64,000 nt of DNA from Struthio camelus. Taxonomy: Eukaryota; Chordata; Aves; Struthioniformes; Struthionidae. The notes below the pieces were generated by a model. That model searched no databases and was not told the DNA's origin. It saw nothing but the letters and a program-made list of their open reading frames with translations. The position numbers and the translations under genes were made by a program. Positions 57,451 through 64,000 of the stretch are shown here, piece by piece (position 1 is the stretch's first letter; the number at the start of each line of letters is the position of its first letter). The DNA is taken from assembly GCF_040807025.1 (NCBI RefSeq), contig NC_090956.1, positions 1,662,517-1,726,516 on the forward strand. Direction: 5' to 3'.

Positions 57451-57780
57451 GCTGCGCACACCCACGTCCGCCCGCGCGCGTGGAGCCACGCAGCGACGCC
57501 CCGCGCGCTAGTGCCCGCTCGTGGGCTGCGGCCCCCCCGTGGGCTGCCCACCAGTGCCCTGGGCGCACCCGTGCCCCACCCGCGCGCAAGCACGCGCAGA
57601 GCCGCGCAAACCGGCCCCCCCCACCCGCGCTCGTGCGGGCAGACCTGCACTTGTGCCCACTCGTGGGCTGCTGTCCCCCGTGGGCGGCCCCCGAGCGCCG
57701 CGCGCGCACCCGCGTTCCTCCCGCGCGCCGCCGCCCCGCGCACGGGGGCCCCCGCGTGGGCTGAGGTCCCGCCCCCTCCC
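57451..57780. repeat. Degenerate ~142-150-bp tandem repeat upstream of MLST8
   Basis: GTGCCCGCTCGTGGGCTG at 57511 recurs as GTGCCCACTCGTGGGCTG at 57653, a period of 142 bases. The following bases (CCCCGTGGGC, then GCGCACCCGCG) and the preceding bases (GCTGCGCAC against GCCGCGCAA) also align. At least two full copies and a decayed third (CGCGTGGGCTGAGG near 57752) are present. The unit is rich in CGCG and CACCCGCG. Confidence 0.7.
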
Positions 57781-57867
57781 CGGAGCCCCCCCCGCCCCCG
57801 GCGCCCCGGTACCCGCAGCGGCAGCCGCCCGGCGCCGCGCACCGGGCACGGGGGCACGGCTCGCTCT

Positions 57868-57995
57868 GCGCATGCGCCGGGCAGCGCTGGCGGCTCGCCT
57901 CCCGCCGCCCCGCGCATGCGCGAGGCGCTCGTCCAAAGCGCGCAGCCGCTCGCTCGCCGGCGCCTGGGGCGGTGTCCTTGGAGGAGCGCATGCGC
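57868..57995. promoter_or_regulatory. Three perfect NRF1 palindromes between MLST8 and the HEXD-like gene
   Basis: GCGCATGCGC, the core palindrome of nuclear respiratory factor 1, occurs at 57868-57877, 57912-57921 and 57986-57995, spaced 44 and 74 bases apart. The region is CpG-dense and 0.5-0.6 kb upstream of the MLST8 start codon, with a candidate plus-strand first exon 0.5 kb to the right. This marks a probable divergent promoter. The sites are read directly; binding is inferred. Confidence 0.85.
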
Positions 57996-58145
57996 AAAGA
58001 CTCCGGCGGGTGGCGGGCGATACTATGCGCAGGGCGCGGGGGGGGGAGGCGGGCCGAGACCATGGGGCACGTGGGGGGGGCGTCGAGCCCGCTCCCATCG
58101 GCGCCGCCAGGGGGCGCCGCCACCAGCGCGAGTGTGCAGCGCCGA

Positions 58146-58345
58146 GCACGGGGGACACGGGGGACACGGGGACACGGGATGGGACAGAGGGACACACGGG
58201 ACACGGAGGCAAGGGACAGGAGGAGGGGGCACTCATGGTGCAGGGGGGACGCACAGGGACACAGTGGCACAGGCAGGCACATGGGGGCACACATGGGGAC
58301 ACGGGGGCACAGAGCAGGATATAGGGACACGCGTGGGGACACACA
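58146..58345. repeat. GGGACAC-type minisatellite
   Basis: Irregular repeats of GGGGACAC / GGGACACGG spread over about 200 bases, densest at 58146-58220 and again at about 58253-58345. Isolated copies continue to about 58415. The G-runs lie on the plus strand. Confidence 0.8.
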
Positions 58346-58490
58346 GCGCCGAAGGCGAGGAGATGGGGGCATATGCAGGGCCACCGATGGGGACACGCCC
58401 GGGGACATTGCCACCCTGCCGGCACAGCGCCGCCCGGTGCACCGTGTCACCCCGCGGGGCGCCCGGGACCGGCCCTGCCCGCGGCTCCGG

Positions 58491-58577
58491 GCCCTTTAAG
58501 AGCGGAGGCGGCGGCGGCGGCGGCGGCGGCGGCGGCTCCTGCCAGCGCCCGCGCCCGCGGCCGCCCCGCACCTGCCG
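58491..58577 (+). other. Candidate 5' untranslated first exon of the HEXD-like gene
   Basis: A CCTTTAAG element at 58492-58499 is followed by a (GGC)10 run. GC-rich sequence then ends in a strong donor, CTGCCG|GTAAGG, with the exon end at 58577. There is no long conserved frame, so it would be non-coding. The HEXD-like coding exon at 62.5 kb begins with a splice acceptor two bases before its ATG, so an upstream untranslated exon is required; this is the best candidate. The true start site of transcription is unknown. Confidence 0.4.
58507..58536 (+). repeat. (GGC)10 trinucleotide repeat
   Basis: Thirty bases of perfect GGC repeat sit inside the candidate 5' UTR exon. CGG/GGC runs in 5' UTRs are length-variable in other vertebrate genes. 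Confidence 0.9.
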
Positions 58578-58698
58578 GTAAGGCCGGGATGCAGCGGGTG
58601 CGGGGCAGCCGGGGTGCACGGGGGGGCTGGGGCTGCTGCGGGCTGCAGGGGAGCCCGGGGGGTGCAGGGGAGCCCGGGGTCCCGGGGGTGCAGGAGTG

Positions 58699-59338
58699 CC
58701 CTGGGTGCTGGGGGGGTGCAGGGTACCTGGAGGGTGCAGGGTGCCCGGGGTACCGGGGGTGCAGGAATGCCCTGGGTGCTGGGGGGGTGCAGGGTGCCCG
58801 GAAGGTGCAGGGTGCCCGGGGTACCGGGGGTGCAGGAATGCCCTGGGTGCTGGGGGGGTGCAGGGTGCCCAGAAGGTGCAGGGAAGCCCGGGGTACCGGG
58901 GGTGCAGGAATGCCCTGGGTGCTGGGGGGGTGCAGGGTGCCCAGAAGGTGCAGGGGAGCCCGGGGTACCGGGGGTGCAGGAATGCCCTGGGTGCTGGGGG
59001 GTGCAGGGTGCCCGGAAGGTGCAGGGTGCCCGGGGTACCGGGGGTGCAGGAATGCCCTGGGTGCTGGGGGGTGCAGGGTGCCCGGAAGGTGCAGGGGAGC
59101 CCGGGGTACCGGGGGTGCAGAAGTGCCCTGGGTGCTGGGGGGGTACAGGGTACCTGGAGGGTGCAGGGTGCCCGGGGTACCGGGGGTGCAGGAGTGCCCT
59201 GGGTGCTGGGGGGGTATAGGGTACCTGGAGGGTGCAGGGTGCCCGGGGTACCGGGGGTGCAGGAATGCCCTGGGTGCTGGGGGGTGCAGGGTGCCCGAGA
59301 GGTGCAGGGGAGCCTGGGATACCAGCAGTATACAAGGA
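58699..59338. repeat. 71-bp G-rich minisatellite, nine copies, decaying to about 59.8 kb
   Basis: Units begin with CCCTGGGTGCTGGGGG at 58699, 58770, 58841, 58913, 58985, 59055, 59126, 59197 and 59268, so the period is 70-72 bases, most often 71. Each unit also contains GTGCAGGGTGCC, a CGGGGTACCGGGGGTGCAGG core and a KpnI-type GGTACC. A looser ladder of GGGGTGCAGG words extends left to about 58620 and right to about 59820. The period is not a multiple of three, so frames change from unit to unit; the very long open frames here (up to about 540 codons, on both strands) reflect stop-poor repeat sequence, not genes. Confidence 0.95.
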
Positions 59339-60040
59339 GACTGGGGAGTGCAGCGGGGTGCAGGGTGCCTGGGGGGGGTGCAGGGTGCCCGGGGTGCAGA
59401 GATGCCCCAGGGGTGCATGGAGCACTGGGGGCTGCTGTCAGGTGCAGGGATGCCCTGGGTGCTGGGGGGTGCAGGGGTGCACAGGGGAAGCTGGGGGGAG
59501 CAGGGGTGCTTGGGGCATGCCTGAGGTGCCCAGGGGGGCTGGGGGCTGCAGTGGGGTGCAGGGGTACCCAGGGGATACCTGCATTTGCAGGGGACCTGGG
59601 GTGTATGGGGGGGGGGCAAGGGCTGCTGCAGGGTGCAGGGATGCCCTGGGTGCAGGGGGGTGGTCTCAGGTGTGCAGGCTGCCCAGGGGGCTGGGGGCTG
59701 GTGCAGGGCTGCGCTGGGTGCCGAGGGGGAACCCGGGTGTGCAGGGGTGCACAGGGAGCCTGGGGGTACCTGGGGTGCCCAGGGGGGCCGGGGGCTTGCA
59801 GGGGCACCTGCAGCAGAGCAGCCCCCTGGCCGGCCGCCCGGCGGTGGGGTCAGAGCAGGGGCAGCGTGGCACCGGGGGGCGGCCGCCCCCACCGGGGCGC
59901 GAAGGGCGCACGGGCATGGGGCCTCGGGGGCCCGCGGCCGGCTGTGCCGAGCCGAGCCGTGGAAGACTCTGGAAATGGTGTGTGTGCGTGTGCGCACGGT
60001 GCAGGCGCTGCTCTTCCCGCCGCCTTGCCCCCCTGCGCAG

Positions 60041-60320
60041 GGAAGGGGTGCGGGAAGGAGGGTTTTGCATGGCAACGGTTGAGAAATGACTTAAAGCGAA
60101 GCCGTGGGCAGCCGTTCCCCGGTGCCGGCACGCTGCGTGCGGCAGCGTTGCACAGACGCCTCGAAATCGTGCCGCAGAGGGAGGAATCGCGGCGCGGGCA
60201 CCCTCCGACGCTGCCGGGAGGCCGACGGGCCGCGCTCCTGCTCCCTGCGTCCTTCCCCTCTGCGGGCTCAGCTGCCCTTTTGCTTTTGCTTTCGGGCTGT
60301 TCCCGTCTGCGCTAGGGCAG
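60041..60320 (+). other. Possible second 5' untranslated exon of the HEXD-like gene
   Basis: A pyrimidine-rich acceptor (TTGCCCCCCTGCGCAG) ends at 60040 and a consensus donor GCAG|GTAAGTGAGG begins at 60321. The interval has no conserved frame. It fits an optional untranslated exon, but nothing beyond the splice signals supports this. Confidence 0.25.
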
Positions 60321-62511
60321 GTAAGTGAGGAGTGAGGGGCGTTTGTGGCTGCCCCTCGCCGGGTGCCGCCGGGCGCCGCGGGGCTTTCCGGCTTGGGGCT
60401 GCGCCGAAGCCCTGGGAGCGGCGGCGGAGCGGGGAAGGTGGCGGCGGGGGTCACGCCGGTGCTGGTTAAATTAGAAATTTTGGCTTCTTGCAATCAGTCA
60501 GTGCCAGCGACCCACTCGGCAGGGATGCTGCCTTACCCTGGCGGGGGGCCGCGGGGGGGGCCAAACCCTGGCAAACCCGTTTTCTATTTCCATAAGATAA
60601 CATGTACTAATAACGCCGGATCTCGGCGAGCTGACGGCATCTGTCCGAATATTGATACCTGTCCCGATCAGGCGCAGCGTTCCCATGACAGCGAGAGGAG
60701 CGCGCGGCGCGTTGGTGGGCTTCGGGAGCGTCTGCGCGCCCGGTGCCGCGCTCGTCCCCGCCGTGCCCTGCCGGGAGCCCCCGCGCCGCTTCCCCGGCCC
60801 CGGCGCAGCCTGGGCCTGGCCGGCGTTTGCAGCCGGCGCGTCGCTGCTAGGCGGCGTGCCGGGAGGGTGCTCCCGGCGGCGGCCGGGCCTGGGGCGAGAG
60901 GGACAAAGCTGTGCGGGCTGCGCCCTTAGGCGGGAGCGAGCGCTGCGGCGCTGGCCGGACCGGGAAGGGGCCGGCGGTGCGTGGCCACGGGGGCGAGCGC
61001 CGCGCGGAGAGGAAGGGCCCACGCGGAGCTGCTGCCGCTCCGGTAGCGGCAAAACCCTCGCCAGCAGCTTAGAGGCTCGTGCGCTGGCAGGGACCACAAT
61101 CTGCTTTTCAGCTCCCAAATCCGGCACGTCTGAGTTCTTAAGCCCGAACCTGGGCGCGTTTGGGTCGTAACGCAGCGGGACGGGCTGCTTGCAGCTGCCG
61201 GCGGCAGGCTCGGAGCCGGGCTGACCCGGCTCGCTTGCAGGCGGCGTGCTCCGCTCGTCGCTCCCGCGGGACCCGCCGTGGGCGCCGCGCTCCCCGCTCC
61301 GGATGCGCCCGGCCGCGGGCATCCCGGAGGCGCCCGACGCGCAGCGCTGCCTCTGCCTCGCCGCGCGCTCTGGAGCGGGCAAAAAGCCCCCGAAAAGAAA
61401 AATTGCATATATATGTATGTGTGCGTATATATATAGATATATATCTATATATATCAATACACAGGTCTATACATATAAAGTTACAGTGGCGCTTGTGAGC
61501 GACGCAGGGGGCTCTCGGCGGCAGGGCAGCGCGCGTGAGCCGCAGCGGCATGGCGGCAGCACCGCTCCCGCGGGCGCAGTTCCCCTCGGAGGCTCCTCGG
61601 CCCTTCCCGTCTGCCGGCCCCCGCGGGACGGGTGCCGGCGTCCGCCCCGGGCCCGGCACGCGCCGGGGATGGAGGGCGTCACCGCCGCTGGCCCGGCCGG
61701 TGATAGCGGGCGCAGGGGCGGTTTCGGGGGCGTTGAGGCTCCCTGCCGCCTATTAATAATGAGGCCGGTGGGGGGGGGCTGCGGGAGCCCTGCCGGCGGC
61801 AGCGGGGGGGGCGCAAGGGGAACGGCGTCGCCGGATCGCGCGGGAGCCGCAGGGTGCGCGGGGGCCGGGAGCGGAGCCGCCGAGGGGGGACCCCTGCGCC
61901 GTCCCTCCAGCTGAGGGGGGCAGGGGAGGGGGCACCTGCCGTCCCCCCCCCCCCCCCGAGACCGCAGTCAGTTCGGGCTCGTTTTCATGGAAATTGGTAG
62001 ATCCCCGTCTCACGAGCTCTTGAAATCGATTCAGGGCAAGGGGGGGGGGGGGGAAAGGCTTCAAATGAGCTTTATGAATCTTAATTGCGACAACGCTGAC
62101 ACGAGCGCCACGTTGTGCCCCCAATACCCTACGCGTCCCGCGAGGGCTCGAACATCGGCTTAACCGGGCAAATCTCTCTCCCCGCGCGCGGCGGCGGCGG
62201 ACAATCGGCCCCTTGTCCCCCCCGCCGCGAGGGCGCGGGGCCGCCGCGCTCGCCTCCCACGGAGCTCAAACCCGGCTCCCTCTGGCCCCGCTGCCCCAGG
62301 TCAACCTTATCTTCCAGCAGCCGGAAAAATTCACGCAGCGGCGAGGACGAGGCTCTCGTCCGTGCCGGGACCCCCCCAGCCTCCCCCGCGGCGCCCGGGA
62401 GGAGCTCCCTCCCTCCGGCTCCGGCGTGCCCCCCCCGGGGGTGCTTTCTGAGCAGGGGGGGGCTGCGGCGGAGGCGACCCGGCCCGCCGCAGCCCTCCGC
62501 CCGCCCCGCAG
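60321..62511. other. GC-rich intron/promoter sequence before the HEXD-like coding exon
   Basis: The sequence is CpG-rich with no recognisable protein. It holds a TA-rich island near 61400-61480, a C-run at about 61948-61958 and a G-run at about 62041-62054. A few clean stretches of ordinary composition lie near 60580-60660 and 61980-62110. Confidence 0.5.
61427..61454. repeat. 28-bp perfect AT palindrome
   Basis: The sequence is exactly self-complementary around the centre between 61440 and 61441, built from ATATATAT arms and an AGATATATATCT core. It lies in an AT-rich island of about 80 bases within very GC-rich DNA. Confidence 0.9.
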
Positions 62512-62513
62512 GC

Positions 62514-63928
62514 ATGGCCTTCCAGCGGAGCCACAAGCTGAACCTCCTGCGCCTCGCCGTGCTCCTCGTCGTCGCCTTGGCCGGCATCAAGTTCCTCTTC
62601 CGAGACAGGTGAGCGGCGCCCCGGGGCGGCCGCGGCGGGCTCGGCGCCCCGGGGGGCTGGCGGCGCCTCCCACCCCGCTCCGCTCCCCTCCGCGCAGTTT
62701 CACCCTGGAGCTGCCCAAGGCGGCCGGCCGGGACGGCGGGTTCTGGGGCGCAGCGGGCGACGGCCCCCCGCGCGCCCAGCCCCGGAGCCGGCCGCCGGAG
62801 CTGCCCGCCGCGGGACGCCGGCCCGGGCAGCGCCTCTCCAAGGACTTCAGCGGCACCCAGATGAGGCTGGTGCACCTGGACCTCAAGGGCGCTGCGCCCC
62901 GCGTCTCCTACCTGGAGCAGGTGAGGGCGGCCCGACGGCGGGGAAGGGGCTGCGGGCACGGCGGAGCGCCCCGCGCCGGCAGCCTCAGCCTGCCCCCGCC
63001 GTCCCGCAGGTCTTCCCGCTCCTGTCCCAGCTGGGCGCCAATGGCATCCTGGTCGAGTACGAGGACATGTTCCCCTTCAAGGGGGAGCTGGAGACCCTCA
63101 GGTCCCCGTACGCCTACAGGTGAGCGGGGCGGCGTGCCCCTCTCCCCGGGAGGCGCTGCCCAGGGCAGAGCCGGCGCTGAGGCCGCCCCTGCCCTCCGCA
63201 GCGAGGAAGACGTCGAGCGGATCCAGCAGCTGGCGGAGCTCAGCAAGCTGGAGGTGGTTCCCCTGGTGCAGACCTTCGGGCACGTGGAGGTAGGCGAGAT
63301 GCCGGGAGCGCTCCCGTGGCCCCCGGAGGTGCAGGACGCCCTGGGGACGCCGCGGGACCCCCCGCCCCGGGGCAGGGCTGCAGCCCCCGGGGACGAGCCC
63401 ACCACCGGGGTCCCTCTCCCGGCGCAGTTCATCCTCAAGCACGAGAAGTACCAGCACCTGCGCGAGGTCGAGCGCTTCCCCAACAGCTTCAACCCGCACG
63501 TCCCGGACACGCTGGCCCTGCTCAAGAGCGTCCTGTCGCAGGTGATGGAGAAGCACAGGCGCTCCACCTGGATCCACATCGGCGCGGACGAGGTGAGCGG
63601 CGGGCCGTGGCGCCGGAGCCTGCCGGCGCGCGGTGGCCGCGTGGACCTCCGCGATGGCCCCGCACACCGAGGTGCCCGGTCGTGTCTTGGGCGCTGGAGG
63701 CTCCAGGCATGCTTCGCAGCATCCCCGTCTGCCCCCACATCCAGGTCTTCCACCTCGGGGAAGGGATGGACTCCAAGAACTGGATGAGCCGCAACAAGGG
63801 CGACGTGGGGACCATGTACCTGAACCACGTCAAGGAGGTGGTGAGCTTCCTCGCCGCGCAGCACCGGGGGCTGCGGGCCCTCATGTGGGACGACATGCTG
63901 CGCAAGATCGGCGTGGGAGCGCTGCGAG
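62514..63928 (+). CDS. Hexosaminidase D-like glycosidase with N-terminal membrane anchor, 5' part (288 aa)
   Basis: The protein belongs to the hexosaminidase D (HEXD, GH20-related) family, which cleaves beta-N-acetylgalactosaminides. Exons: 62514-62608, 62698-62920, 63010-63119, 63202-63289, 63428-63592 and 63745-63928. All junctions keep frame; the last ends at a GTGAGG donor and the gene continues beyond the window. Residues 1-9 (MAFQRSHKL) are basic and are followed by a hydrophobic segment at about 10-29 ([20 protein letters not shown]), a type II signal anchor. A Pro/Arg-rich stem spans about 35-80. The catalytic barrel starts at [20 protein letters not shown], nearly identical to human [20 protein letters not shown]. 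Further family motifs are [29 protein letters not shown], the catalytic Asp226-Glu227 pair in HIGADEVFHLGEG, and [11 protein letters not shown]. Human HEXD (17q25) lacks this anchor and stem, so this is probably a paralog rather than HEXD itself; I leave the symbol blank. The start ATG is two bases after a splice acceptor. Confidence 0.9.
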
Positions 63929-64000
63929 GTGAGGACGGGCTCGGGGCCGGCGCCGCGCGGGAAAGCCCCCGCCGCCGGCCCGCTCAGCCCCTGCCCCGGC

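Noticed and set aside
57229-58581. 450-codon and 305-537-codon frames upstream of and within MLST8 exon 1
   Set aside because: They cross splice sites of MLST8 and the GGGACAC repeat, with low-complexity sequence.
58233-60315. Very long open frames on both strands (over 500 codons) rich in Pro/His/Ser or Gly/Cys
   Set aside because: They lie on the 71-bp minisatellite, change frame with each unit and match no protein family; they are products of stop-poor repeats.

Overview
The window is vertebrate nuclear DNA, most likely from a bird. The genes are intron-split with GT/AG borders, the introns are short, CpG-island promoters are very GC-rich, and I see almost no interspersed repeats. Five genes are recognised from their proteins: GRID2IP (part), ZDHHC4, E4F1, PGP and MLST8. 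BRICD5 is nearly complete, and a hexosaminidase D-like gene runs off the right edge. In human the first two genes lie together on 7p22.1 and E4F1-PGP-BRICD5-MLST8 lie together on 16p13.3. Their fusion into one linkage group fits avian chromosome 14 as I remember it. The bird assignment is inference.

Layout. 1-9.8 kb: no gene found, probably an intron or 3' part of GRID2IP. 9.8-13.9 kb: two GRID2IP exons on the minus strand (two PDZ domains plus a harmonin-N-like domain). 13.9-21.4 kb: nothing coding. 21.4-22.4 kb: CpG island between the head-to-head GRID2IP and ZDHHC4. 22.6-29.3 kb: ZDHHC4, plus strand, six coding exons. 29.3-31.0 kb: junction between the two syntenic blocks. 31.7-40.8 kb: E4F1, minus strand, 14 exons, 791 aa. 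40.8-41.4 kb: bidirectional promoter with seven CCAAT boxes. 41.4-42.7 kb: PGP, plus strand, two exons. 42.7-47.9 kb: no gene found. 47.9-51.5 kb: BRICD5, plus strand. 52.3-57.3 kb: MLST8, minus strand, eight coding exons, 326 aa. 57.4-62.5 kb: GC-rich promoter and minisatellite region with three perfect NRF1 palindromes, a (GGC)10 run and a 71-bp tandem repeat. 62.5-64 kb: membrane-anchored hexosaminidase D-like gene, cut by the window end.

The genes are housekeeping or neuronal and do not form one pathway: a synaptic scaffold (GRID2IP), an ER palmitoyltransferase (ZDHHC4), a zinc-finger regulator of p53 and metabolism (E4F1), a metabolite-repair phosphatase (PGP), a BRICHOS membrane protein (BRICD5), the mTOR complex subunit (MLST8) and a glycosidase. 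E4F1/PGP and probably MLST8/HEXD-like share divergent promoters, while BRICD5 and MLST8 converge with 3' ends that appear to overlap. All exon borders below were read by hand from splice signals and reading-frame continuity; every internal junction keeps frame. I found no microbial-type system, no RNA gene and no endogenous virus that I could support. The most unusual items are the extra PDZ domain in GRID2IP, the NF-Y and NRF1 arrays, the frame-shifting minisatellite and the membrane-anchored HEXD paralog.
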